This document shows positions 1-6,872 of a DNA stretch of 6,909 nucleotides, in pieces. Below the pieces are notes generated by a model. The model ran no database searches and was not told where the DNA came from. It worked only from the letters and a program-made list of their open reading frames with translations. This DNA is from Erysipelotrichia bacterium (GTDB lineage: Bacteria; Bacillota_I; Bacilli_A; Erysipelotrichales; Erysipelotrichaceae). A program made the translations under genes and the position numbers. Where the stretch lies: NCBI GenBank assembly GCA_009916335.1, contig SAAR01000184.1, positions 1-6,909 of the forward strand, written 5' to 3'. Numbering within the stretch: the stretch's first letter is position 1; each line of letters opens with the position of its first letter.

Positions 1-98
1 TAAATTTTATTGTTTCCATTTTGATTATTTTATCATGTAAGAATATGTTAAATGGTAGAGAACTAAACAGTGATTAATATTTAAATTAAATGATAAAC
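1..98. other. left flank, no assignable gene
   Basis: This is an AT-rich stretch between the window edge and the terminator. Two readings are possible and neither is supported enough to call a gene. On the plus strand, short open frames run in from the edge and stop at 38-40 or at 75-77, so one could be the tail of a gene lying to the left that uses the following bidirectional terminator. On the minus strand, an ATG at 19-17 reads M-E-T-I-K-F out of the window, but no Shine-Dalgarno sequence precedes it. A TGATAAAAT sequence just upstream resembles an extended -10. The sequence to the left is needed to decide. Confidence 0.3.
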
Positions 99-154
99 AA
101 AAAGAGAATTTGAAAGGATTATCTCAATATAATCAAATCATATTCTCTTTTTAT
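99..154. terminator. bidirectional intrinsic terminator
   Basis: A perfect 11-bp inverted repeat pairs AAAAAGAGAAT (99-109) with ATTCTCTTTTT (142-152). A smaller hairpin is nested inside it: GATTAT at 117-122 with ATAATC at 129-134. Each arm ends in a T run on the outgoing strand (plus strand 148-152 and on into TATATTTTATT; minus strand 103-99 followed by GTTTA). It lies 18 bases past the stop codon of the minus-strand transporter, so it very probably ends that transcript. It could also end a plus-strand transcript arriving from the left. The stem is AT-rich, so its strength is uncertain. Confidence 0.7.
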
Positions 155-169
155 ATTTTATTGGTGTTT

Positions 170-1486
170 CTATTTTTGCCTTTTACACAATAAATAATAA
201 GCACATAATAGACTTAATACTTCTGCCATTGTGATACTAAGCCAAATACCGTTAATTTGAAAGAGTGGTACTAAGCTCAACAAAGCAATGACGATGAAGA
301 TAAAACCTTTTAGAATGGCAAGTATCGTTGCATAATTTCCTAATTCAATCGCTTGATAATAATACATAATCATAATATTTAATGATAAGAAGATAGTACA
401 AGTAAAGTAAAGGCGAATCCCATTTATACTAATGCTGATTAATTGTTCATCACCATTCGCAAAAGGCAGGGCAACGATTCTAGGAAATATTAGAAAAACA
501 ATATAGATAGCAATACTAAAGAGAGTGCTATACTGCAAGGATTGCTGAAAGGCAAGTTTTGTTCTTTCTTTCTTGTTTGCCCCATAATTTGTCGATATAA
601 TCGGTTGTGCAGCTTGGGCAAAACCATTGAGTATTCCTTTTAATACATAGGCAATGTTTGTGATGATAGAAAAGGCAGCTAAATAGGTTTCATTGCTAAT
701 CATTAAGATGACGGCATTGAAAATAACAATTACGGTTCCTGCACTGATTTCCATCAAGCCACTACCGATCCCGTTTTTTATCATTCTTTTGATTAGTGCT
801 TTTTGTAAAAAGTGTTTTTGATAGTGGACACTATGCTGTTTTTTAAAAAAGTGCAATGATGCCATTAGTAAAGTGATGATAGGGAATAAGGCAGTCGCAA
901 AGGAGGCACCAAAGATGCCCCAGCCAAAGACCATAACAAATAAATAATCAAGAAAGATATTGGCAAAGTTACCAGTCATTAATGCATACATCGCTAATTT
1001 TGGGTTATGATCACTGCGTAATAAAATGCTGGTAGCGTACATGATGATAAAAGGAATCGCACTCATACAAATGGGTCTTAAATAAGCCATGACGTAAGGT
1101 AGTAAAGGCTCACTACTGCCTAGTAAGTAAGCAAAATCACTTAAGTATAGGTTGGTTAAAATGGTGAAAATAAAACCTAATCCAATCATAAAAAACATAC
1201 CTGTACAAAAGGCTTTGTTTCTTGTAGTTTGATCTTTGTTTCCTTCCGCAATGGACATAATGGTAGCACTACCCACACCAAAGGTTAAACCAATGGCTGA
1301 ATAAATGGTAAAGATAGGCATTGCGATATTTAAAGCTGCTAAGCCTAGATTGCCACTTCCTTTAGCGATGAAATAAACATCAACTAAACAATATAATGTA
1401 TTTGATACGACACCTATCAAAGTAGGGAGTAAATATTTTCGATATAATTTCGCAACATTGCTTGTTAATAATTCATTAGAATGCAT
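170..1486 (-). CDS. MATE family multidrug/cation efflux transporter
   Basis: This 438-residue integral membrane protein has the size and pattern of a complete MATE (multidrug and toxic compound extrusion) antiporter: two six-helix halves, about 12 hydrophobic segments and no signal peptide. The N-half has the typical first helix and loop with an acidic residue (LVDVYFIAKGSG, 34-45, Asp36). The half-end signature GNFANIFLDYLFVMVFGWG at 172-190 is followed by the small-residue segment IFGASFATAL. The C-half has GFAQAAQPIISTNYGA (288-303), the counterpart of the family's QP...N.GA motif, followed by KKER. MATE proteins export drugs or metabolites in exchange for Na+ or H+; the family resemblance is to the MepA/NorM/DinF type, but the substrate cannot be read from sequence. 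The ATG at 1486-1484 is preceded by a good site on the minus strand (AAAGAGGT, about 6 bases of spacing). It is transcribed divergently from parE, appears monocistronic and ends at the terminator at 99-152. No regulator gene is adjacent within the window. Confidence 0.9.
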   Translation of the reverse strand: MHSNELLTSNVAKLYRKYLLPTLIGVVSNTLYCLVDVYFIAKGSGNLGLAALNIAMPIFTIYSAIGLTFGVGSATIMSIAEGNKDQTTRNKAFCTGMFFMIGLGFIFTILTNLYLSDFAYLLGSSEPLLPYVMAYLRPICMSAIPFIIMYATSILLRSDHNPKLAMYALMTGNFANIFLDYLFVMVFGWGIFGASFATALFPIITLLMASLHFFKKQHSVHYQKHFLQKALIKRMIKNGIGSGLMEISAGTVIVIFNAVILMISNETYLAAFSIITNIAYVLKGILNGFAQAAQPIISTNYGANKKERTKLAFQQSLQYSTLFSIAIYIVFLIFPRIVALPFANGDEQLISISINGIRLYFTCTIFLSLNIMIMYYYQAIELGNYATILAILKGFIFIVIALLSLVPLFQINGIWLSITMAEVLSLLCAYYLLCKRQK

Positions 1487-1503
1487 AATTACCTCTTTTC
1501 AAC

Positions 1504-1539
1504 AGGCTCTATTATACCAAAAAATAAATAAAAAGATAG
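1504..1539 (-). promoter_or_regulatory. promoter of the MATE transporter gene
   Basis: Read on the minus strand, TGGTATAAT (1519-1511) is a perfect extended -10 (TGn plus TATAAT). The predicted start is near 1504, giving a leader of only about 18 bases that carries the ribosome binding site at 1498-1491. At 17-base spacing the -35 would be CTATCT (1539-1534), a poor match to TTGACA, so the promoter probably relies on the extended -10. The -10 element is an inverted copy of the parE one. Confidence 0.65.
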
Positions 1540-1569
1540 GTAAGATATATGAAAATAATGGTATAATAG
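1509..1569. repeat. 11-bp inverted repeat containing both divergent -10 elements
   Basis: CTATTATACCA at 1509-1519 and TGGTATAATAG at 1559-1569 are exact reverse complements separated by 39 bases, with the symmetry centre at 1539. Each arm is an outward-facing extended -10 plus two further identical bases (AG). The identity stops at the next base on both sides. It could simply reflect two strong promoters of the same class, or a shared site for a regulator. Confidence 0.7.
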
Positions 1570-1574
1570 TACAG
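1539..1574 (+). promoter_or_regulatory. promoter of the parE-parC operon
   Basis: TGGTATAAT at 1559-1567 is a perfect extended -10 on the plus strand, with transcription predicted to begin near 1574 and a leader of about 62 bases. At 17-base spacing the -35 position (1539-1544, GGTAAG) does not match consensus, so an activator or the extended -10 alone may drive it. With 17-base spacers the -35 positions of this promoter and the divergent transporter promoter meet at base 1539. No other likely promoter was seen between here and 6071, so it probably serves all three plus-strand genes. Confidence 0.65.
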
Positions 1575-1580
1575 ATGTTT

Positions 1581-1607
1581 AATTGATTAACAAATGCAAT
1601 TTTGTTA
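1581..1607 (+). promoter_or_regulatory. possible weak hairpins in the parE leader
   Basis: TAACAAA (1588-1594) pairs perfectly with TTTGTTA (1601-1607) around a 6-base loop. An alternative pairing, AATTG (1581-1585) with CAATT (1597-1601), uses overlapping bases and excludes the first. Both are short and almost all A-U, and no T run follows, so this is not a terminator. The ribosome binding site at 1623-1628 stays free in either fold. It may be chance in AT-rich DNA. Confidence 0.25.
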
Positions 1608-1635
1608 GAATAAATAAATATGAAGGAGTGTTAAG

Positions 1636-3567
1636 ATGGCTGAAAAAGCATATGATGGTAGTTCCATACAAATACTGGAAGGGTTAGAAGCCGTTAGGAA
1701 AAGACCAGGAATGTATATTGGTTCTACCGATAGTCGTGGATTGCATCATTTAGTGTGGGAAATCGTTGATAATTCTATTGATGAAGCATTAAATGGACAT
1801 GGAAATACAATTAAAATTACAATCCAAAAAGATGAGTCAATCTGTGTTGAAGATGAAGGACGTGGTATGCCTGTTGACAAACATGCTTCTGGTAAAAGTG
1901 CATTAGAAGTTATTTTTACTGTACTACATGCAGGTGGTAAATTTAGTGAATCAGGTGGTTATAAAACAAGTGGTGGTTTACATGGTGTTGGTGCTAGTGT
2001 TGTGAATGCATTAAGTGAATGGGTAGAAGTTACAATTAATAGCAATGATGGCAAACAGTATTTTATGCGTTTTGATGATGGTGGCAAACATGCAAGTAAA
2101 TTAAAAGTCATTGGGAAATGCACGAAAACAGGTAGTAAGGTTGTATTCAAACCAGATGCAACGATTTTTTCTACTACACATTTCTCCTATTCGCAAATTT
2201 GTGAAAGAGCAAGAGAGAGTGCTTTCTTACTTAGCAATATTAAAATTATTGTGGCCGATGAAAGAAAAGAAGAAAGACGAGAAGTTGTCTATCATTTTGA
2301 AGAAGGTTTAGAAGCATTTATGAATTATCTTCATGAGGATAAAGCAGTATTTCATAAGCCTGTCTCTTTTAGTGGTATGCAAAATGAAATTTCTTTAAAT
2401 TGTGCATTTCAATACATAGATGAATACCAAGAAAATGTGTTTTCATTTGTTAATATGGTGCGTACAAAAGATGGAGGAACACATGAAGTAGGGGCGAGAA
2501 CAGCTTTTACAAAGGTGTTTAATGATTATGCAAGAAGAAATGGTTTATTAAAAGAGAAGGATAAAAACTTTGAAGGTAGTGATGTGCGAGAAGGGTTAAC
2601 TATTATTATTTCCTTAGGGGTACCTGAACATTTGTTGCAGTTTGAAGGGCAGACAAAAGGAAAATTAGGAACTCCTGAAGCACGCAATATTGTTGAGAGT
2701 ATCGTGAGTGAGAAATTGACATATTTCTTAGAGGAAAATAAAGAGTTAGCTACTTCTTTAGTGAAGAAGATGCAACGTGCTAGTATTGCTAGAGAAGCGG
2801 CTAGAAAAGCTCGTAATGAAGCTCGTAATGGGAAAAATAAGGGCAAGAGTGAAAAGGTGTTGTCTGGTAAATTAGCAAGTGCACAAAGTAAAGATGCTCG
2901 TAAGAAAGAATTGTACTTAGTCGAAGGAGATTCAGCGGGTGGTAGTGCAAAACAAGGACGTGATTCTCGCTATCAAGCGATTTTGCCTTTGCGAGGAAAA
3001 GTGCTGAATACGGAAAAAGCGAGCATTGCGAATGTCGAAAAAAATGAAGAATTGAATACGATTATTCATGCTTTAGGGGCTGGGGTAGGTGCTAGTTTTA
3101 ATGCCGAAGATAGCAATTATCATAAAGTTATCATTATGACCGATGCCGATACCGATGGAGCTCATATTCAAGTATTGTTATTGACATTCTTCTATCGCTA
3201 TATGCGTGAACTAATTGAAAAAGGAATGGTGTATATTGCATTGCCTCCTTTATTTAAATTAGAGAAAAGTAAAGATGTTGTCTATGCATGGACAGAAGAA
3301 GAATTAGAAAGCATGCGTCATACACATAAAGGGTATAGTTTGCAACGATACAAAGGACTTGGGGAAATGAATGCCTCACAGCTTTGGGAAACAACGATGG
3401 ATCCTGCTACACGCACATTGATTCAAGTGAGCATTGAAGATGCGATGGTTGCAGAAAAACGTGTGAGTGTGTTAATGGGTGATAAAGCAAACTTAAGACG
3501 AGATTGGATTGAAGAGAATGTTTCCTTTACTATGGAAGATTCATTCGCAGTGGAGGTGAAACGTTAA
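1636..3567 (+). CDS. parE: DNA topoisomerase IV subunit B (ParE/GrlB)
   Basis: This is the ATPase and metal-binding subunit of topoisomerase IV, the type IIA enzyme that with ParC decatenates and relaxes DNA. At 643 residues it has full family length. The N-terminal GHKL ATPase shows Glu42 and Asn46 (EIVDNSIDEALNG, 42-54), DEGRGMP (73-79) and the lid GLHGVGASVVNALS (114-127). The transducer domain ends with the ATP-contacting QTK loop (339-341). A basic linker (about 382-424) leads to the TOPRIM domain with EGDSAGG (430-436; catalytic Glu430), PLRGKVLN (451-458) and the metal-binding DxDxD at 503-507. The C-terminal part has RYKGLGEMN (571-579). The NTEKA...EELNTIIHALGAGVG stretch after PLRGK, and the direct linkage to parC, favour ParE over GyrB. 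The start has a strong AAGGAG site (1623-1628) with 7 bases of spacing. The TAA stop overlaps the parC start by one base. No mutation or truncation is apparent. Confidence 0.96.
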   Translation: MAEKAYDGSSIQILEGLEAVRKRPGMYIGSTDSRGLHHLVWEIVDNSIDEALNGHGNTIKITIQKDESICVEDEGRGMPVDKHASGKSALEVIFTVLHAGGKFSESGGYKTSGGLHGVGASVVNALSEWVEVTINSNDGKQYFMRFDDGGKHASKLKVIGKCTKTGSKVVFKPDATIFSTTHFSYSQICERARESAFLLSNIKIIVADERKEERREVVYHFEEGLEAFMNYLHEDKAVFHKPVSFSGMQNEISLNCAFQYIDEYQENVFSFVNMVRTKDGGTHEVGARTAFTKVFNDYARRNGLLKEKDKNFEGSDVREGLTIIISLGVPEHLLQFEGQTKGKLGTPEARNIVESIVSEKLTYFLEENKELATSLVKKMQRASIAREAARKARNEARNGKNKGKSEKVLSGKLASAQSKDARKKELYLVEGDSAGGSAKQGRDSRYQAILPLRGKVLNTEKASIANVEKNEELNTIIHALGAGVGASFNAEDSNYHKVIIMTDADTDGAHIQVLLLTFFYRYMRELIEKGMVYIALPPLFKLEKSKDVVYAWTEEELESMRHTHKGYSLQRYKGLGEMNASQLWETTMDPATRTLIQVSIEDAMVAEKRVSVLMGDKANLRRDWIEENVSFTMEDSFAVEVKR

Positions 3568-3569
3568 TG
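3552..3569 (+). promoter_or_regulatory. parC ribosome binding site and TAATG overlap
   Basis: GGAGGTG (3552-3558), inside the last codons of parE, is close to a perfect anti-16S match and lies 8 bases before the parC ATG. The parE TAA (3565-3567) and parC ATG (3567-3569) share one base, giving TAATG. This arrangement suggests translational coupling, which would help keep the two subunits in balance. It also fixes the parC start. Confidence 0.85.
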
Positions 3570-6059
3570 GCAAAAAAAGAATTTGTAGATCATTCAAAAA
3601 TTATTACTACTCCACTAGAAGAAATCATGGGCGATCGTTTTGGCCGCTATTCTAAATATATTATTCAAGATCGTGCATTACCAGATGTTCGTGATGGATT
3701 AAAACCAGTGCAACGCCGTATTTTGTATGCGATGCAAGAAGATGGCAATACACATGAACATAAATATCGTAAAAGTGCTAAATCGGTTGGTTTGATTATG
3801 GGAAATTATCACCCTCATGGCGATAGTAGTATTTATGAAGCAATGGTGCGTTTATCACAAGATTGGAAAAGTCGTATTCCATTAATTGATATGCAGGGAA
3901 ACAATGGTTCTATTGATGATGATCCAGCAGCGGCCATGCGTTATACGGAAGCACGTTTAGCACCGATCGCACAGATGATGCTTAAGGATTATGATAAGGA
4001 TACTGTAAAATTTGCCCCTAACTTTGATGATACAGAGATGGAGCCTACCGTTTTACCAGCTCGTTATCCTAATTTATTAGTTAATGGGATTACGGGAATT
4101 GCTAGTGGTTATGCGACAAACATTCCGCCACACAATTTGCATGAAGTGATTGATGCAAGTATCTATCGTATTCAACATTCAAATTGTAGCTTAGCAGAAT
4201 TGATGGATTATGTAAAAGGACCTGATTTTCCAACGGGAGGCATTGTACAGGGCTTAGAAGGTATTAAAGAGGCGTTTACGACAGGAAAAGGTAGAATTAT
4301 TATTCGTGGTAAAACAGCGATTGAAAAAACTAAGACAATCCAGCAAATTATCATTAGTGAAATACCATATGAAGTAGTGAAATGTAATATGGTCAAGAAG
4401 ATGGACGAAATTCGTATCAATAAAGATATTGATGGTATTATTGATGTTCGAGATGAAAGTGATCGTAATGGACTTAGAATTGTGGTTGATATTAAAAAAG
4501 ATGTCGATGCAAATTTAATTTTAAATTATTTTTATAAAAATACCGATTTACAAGTATCGTATAACTACAATGTCATTGCCATTGTAAATAAACGTCCTAC
4601 ACAGTTAGGACTTGCAGCAATGCTAGATGCGTTTATTGCTCATCGTGAAGAAGTGGTGTTAAGAAGAAGTAAGTTTGATTTAGATAAGAAAGAAAAGCGT
4701 TGTCATATTTTAGAAGGACTTATTAAATGTATTTCTATTTTAGATGAAATTATTGCATTGATTAGAAGTGCAAAAGATAAAGGTGATGCAAAGCGTAAAA
4801 TCATGGAGGCACATGGTTTTAGTGAAGCACAAGCAGAAGCGATTGTAACACTTCGTTTATACCGTTTAACAAATACAGATGTAACTGCATTAAAAGATGA
4901 ATTTGCACAGTTGTTAAATGAAATGGAAGAATTAAATGAAATCATTAACAATCCTACCATGCTTAGAAAAGTAATCATTACAGAATTGCGTGAAGTGAAG
5001 AAACAGTATGCAAGTGAGCGATTAACAAAGATTGAAGATGAGATTGAAGAAATCAAAATTGACAAGGTAGCAATGATTGCCAATGATCGTGTCATGGTGA
5101 GTGTATCAAAAGATGGGTATGTGAAACGTGTATCTTTACGTTCCTTTGCATCAAGTAATGAAAGCTTACCAGGAATGAAGGAAGGCGATCATTTAATCGG
5201 CTTTATGGAAGTAGATACCTTAGATCATGTTCTCTTTTTTACAAGTTTAGGAACCTATGGTTATTTACCGATGTATGAAGTAGATGAAAACAAATGGAAA
5301 GATGTAGGTATGCATTTTAATTCTAAAATTAAAATGAGTGGTGATGAAAAAATAGTCAATGCTTTCATTGTTCCTGATTTTAACAGTGATGGATATTTTA
5401 TTAGTATTTCTAAACAAGGAATGGTAAAGAAAACAGCGATCTCAGAATTTTTAGTTTCACGAAACAATAAAACGATGAGTTGTATGAATTTAGGTAAAGG
5501 TGATGAACTTTTAGCAACTTTCTTAGCCTATGATCATGATGAAATAATCATCACAACTCGTAAAGGGTATGTATCAAGATACAGTGTTGATTTAATTCCT
5601 GCAAGTGCTTGTAAGGCAAAAGGGGTAAAAGCGATGAACTTAGTCGATGATACGATTGCAAGTGCTAGTATTTTAAAACAAGAGGAAGCGTATTTGTTTG
5701 TGGCTTGTGAATCAGGTGTAATGAAACGAGTGAAAACAGAGGAAATTGCCATCTTAGGAAGACCAGTAAAAGGAAATTTAATTCATAAGAAAGTAAAGAG
5801 TAACCCTTGTTATGTTCGTTATACAAAAGTAGTAAAGCCAAATGATAAACTACGTTTTATTGATGGCGATGAAAAAGTAATAGAGGCAAAAGAAGTAGCC
5901 ATTATGAGTCGAGAAGCAACCTATTCATCACCATTGAAATTAAGTCAAGATTATTATTTAATGAAAGATATTACTTATGTGGAAAAAAGAGAAAAGCAAG
6001 TAAAACAAGAAGAAAAGGAAGAAGTAGAAAAAGTGGAAGAACTTCACTTTGATATTTAA
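3567..6059 (+). CDS. parC: DNA topoisomerase IV subunit A (ParC/GrlA)
   Basis: This is the DNA-cleaving subunit, which forms a heterotetramer with ParE in the cytoplasm. The N-terminal breakage-reunion domain has DVRDGLKPVQRRILY (40-54), the HPHGDSSIYEAM helix (82-93) and the catalytic Tyr126 in AAAMRYTEARL (121-131). The tower domain and a long coiled coil follow, with the C-gate stretch AQAEAIVTLRLYRLT at 421-435. From about residue 503 come about six beta-pinwheel blade motifs, including SKDGYVKR (514-521), SKQGMVKK (615-622), TRKGYVSRY (664-672) and ESGVMKR (715-721). The QRGGKG-type GyrA box is absent, so topoisomerase IV is preferred over gyrase. Residues 806-830 form a highly charged Glu/Lys tail beyond the pinwheel, making the protein slightly long (830 residues) for the family. 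The quinolone-contact positions Ser87 and Glu91 are the usual susceptible residues. It lies in an operon with parE (one-base overlap) and the next gene (11-base gap). Confidence 0.96.
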   Translation: MAKKEFVDHSKIITTPLEEIMGDRFGRYSKYIIQDRALPDVRDGLKPVQRRILYAMQEDGNTHEHKYRKSAKSVGLIMGNYHPHGDSSIYEAMVRLSQDWKSRIPLIDMQGNNGSIDDDPAAAMRYTEARLAPIAQMMLKDYDKDTVKFAPNFDDTEMEPTVLPARYPNLLVNGITGIASGYATNIPPHNLHEVIDASIYRIQHSNCSLAELMDYVKGPDFPTGGIVQGLEGIKEAFTTGKGRIIIRGKTAIEKTKTIQQIIISEIPYEVVKCNMVKKMDEIRINKDIDGIIDVRDESDRNGLRIVVDIKKDVDANLILNYFYKNTDLQVSYNYNVIAIVNKRPTQLGLAAMLDAFIAHREEVVLRRSKFDLDKKEKRCHILEGLIKCISILDEIIALIRSAKDKGDAKRKIMEAHGFSEAQAEAIVTLRLYRLTNTDVTALKDEFAQLLNEMEELNEIINNPTMLRKVIITELREVKKQYASERLTKIEDEIEEIKIDKVAMIANDRVMVSVSKDGYVKRVSLRSFASSNESLPGMKEGDHLIGFMEVDTLDHVLFFTSLGTYGYLPMYEVDENKWKDVGMHFNSKIKMSGDEKIVNAFIVPDFNSDGYFISISKQGMVKKTAISEFLVSRNNKTMSCMNLGKGDELLATFLAYDHDEIIITTRKGYVSRYSVDLIPASACKAKGVKAMNLVDDTIASASILKQEEAYLFVACESGVMKRVKTEEIAILGRPVKGNLIHKKVKSNPCYVRYTKVVKPNDKLRFIDGDEKVIEAKEVAIMSREATYSSPLKLSQDYYLMKDITYVEKREKQVKQEEKEEVEKVEELHFDI

Positions 6060-6070
6060 GAGGTAATACA
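6058..6070 (+). promoter_or_regulatory. ribosome binding site of the third operon gene
   Basis: AAGAGGT (6058-6064) begins within the parC stop codon and lies 7 bases (counted from AGAGG) before the ATG at 6071. It supports that start and shows that the downstream gene is translated from its own site within the same transcript. No terminator or promoter fits in the 11-base gap. Confidence 0.8.
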
Positions 6071-6778
6071 ATGGAAGAAAAAGATGTAATTGATGTAGAA
6101 GTAGTGGAAGAAGAAGTAGAAGTGTTAGAAGATGGCAATACAGAAAAGCCTGTAGAGGAAGAAAAAGCGACTTATAGTGATAGTGAAATTGATGAAAAAG
6201 TAAGCTTTTTAAAGGATTGTCTAAAGGATAACAATTATGAAGCAAGTGATATGAGTAATCGTATCGCAAAAGAAATTGCTAATAACTCAAAAGAGTATTT
6301 AGATAATGATACGTTTTTATGGGTGATGTATGCGTATGCTTTAAAATATGCGAAGGAAGAAAATAAAAATGCGGAACGTTATTGTTATATTCGCATGAAA
6401 AACATCTTAGATGCAGAAGAAGGGAAAGATCGTAAACCACGAGCTTTAACATTTGTAAACAATTCATTAAATGAAAAAATTAAGGAAGAAGTAGCTTTAA
6501 ACACAGCGTTTATGAATGATGTCATCAAAGGCATTAGAAAACAGTTTTTAGTAATGGAAGTGATCATGCTTATTATTTTTGCTTTTGTGATTAAAGTATT
6601 ATTAAGCTACACCATTTTAATGACGATCTTCTTTACTTTTGTTGTGGATGCATTCAACTATGCCTTTACTTTTAAAAATTTAAAGAAGAAATACTATGTG
6701 AATCAAACGAACACTTCTAAATCTTATTGTCAAGATGAGGAGTTAATTGAATTTGATCGTCCTGTTGCTTTTTCTTAA
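6071..6778 (+). CDS. uncharacterised acidic protein with C-terminal two-helix membrane hairpin
   Basis: I do not recognise a family for this 235-residue protein. Residues 1-43 are strikingly acidic (19 Asp/Glu against 4 Lys) and probably disordered. About 38-158 looks like a soluble, mostly helical domain with many Lys, Glu and Asn, including DTFLWVMYAYALKYAKEENK (80-99). Two hydrophobic segments, about 159-179 (LVMEVIMLIIFAFVIKVLLSY) and 181-199, form a tight hairpin. Basic residues flank it on both outer sides (KGIRKQF before, FKNLKKKYYV after), so both termini should face the cytoplasm. No signal peptide, catalytic motif or metal site is evident. The start is fixed by AAGAGGT at 6058-6064. 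The 11-base gap after parC implies co-transcription with topoisomerase IV, and a terminator follows directly. A role at the membrane linked to chromosome segregation is only an inference from position; it could equally be an unrelated passenger. That it is a real gene is well supported by length, ribosome binding site and amino acid pattern. Confidence 0.85.
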   Translation: MEEKDVIDVEVVEEEVEVLEDGNTEKPVEEEKATYSDSEIDEKVSFLKDCLKDNNYEASDMSNRIAKEIANNSKEYLDNDTFLWVMYAYALKYAKEENKNAERYCYIRMKNILDAEEGKDRKPRALTFVNNSLNEKIKEEVALNTAFMNDVIKGIRKQFLVMEVIMLIIFAFVIKVLLSYTILMTIFFTFVVDAFNYAFTFKNLKKKYYVNQTNTSKSYCQDEELIEFDRPVAFS

Positions 6779-6824
6779 AGAAAAGAGAGATTGAAACGTT
6801 ATGTTTTGATCTTTTTCTTTTCTG
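6777..6824 (+). terminator. intrinsic terminator of the parE-parC operon
   Basis: Directly after the TAA, a long hairpin can form. AAAC (6794-6797) pairs with GTTT (6803-6806) around a GTTAT loop. It extends outward through G-U pairs and GAGAT/ATCTT to GAAAAGA (6780-6786) with TCTTTTC (6816-6822), with a two-base bulge at 6814-6815. The 3' arm is itself very T-rich (CTTTTTCTTTTCT) and another T run follows at 6832-6836. Wobble pairs and low G+C make it imperfect, but position and shape fit a terminator. Confidence 0.6.
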
Positions 6825-6872
6825 CTTATCCTTTTTAATTTCGACAACTAATATGGGAAACTGTGTGAAAAA

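Noticed and set aside
2809..2830. Tandem GCTCGTAATG repeat in parE
   Set aside because: It is only two 10-base copies encoding ARNE-ARNG in the basic linker typical of this family, so it is not a meaningful repeat element.
2526..2846. 106-codon minus-strand ORF inside parE
   Set aside because: It lies opposite the well-conserved transducer and linker of ParE, so it is a shadow frame.
4703..5095. 130-codon minus-strand ORF inside parC
   Set aside because: It is opposite the conserved coiled-coil region of ParC, with no supporting ribosome binding site or recognisable protein pattern. It is a shadow of the real gene.
1636..6059. Gyrase (gyrB-gyrA) instead of topoisomerase IV
   Set aside because: The A subunit lacks the QRGGKG-type GyrA box. 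The B subunit has ParE-type sequence after PLRGKVLN, and its 643-residue length fits ParE. Both subunits resemble the Gram-positive GrlB/GrlA pair.
5958..6269. 103-codon minus-strand ORF rich in Leu, Phe, Tyr and His
   Set aside because: It lies opposite the Glu/Lys-rich end of parC and start of the next gene. GAA and AAA codons read in reverse give TTC and TTT without stops, so the open frame is a composition artefact, and it has no plausible expression signals.
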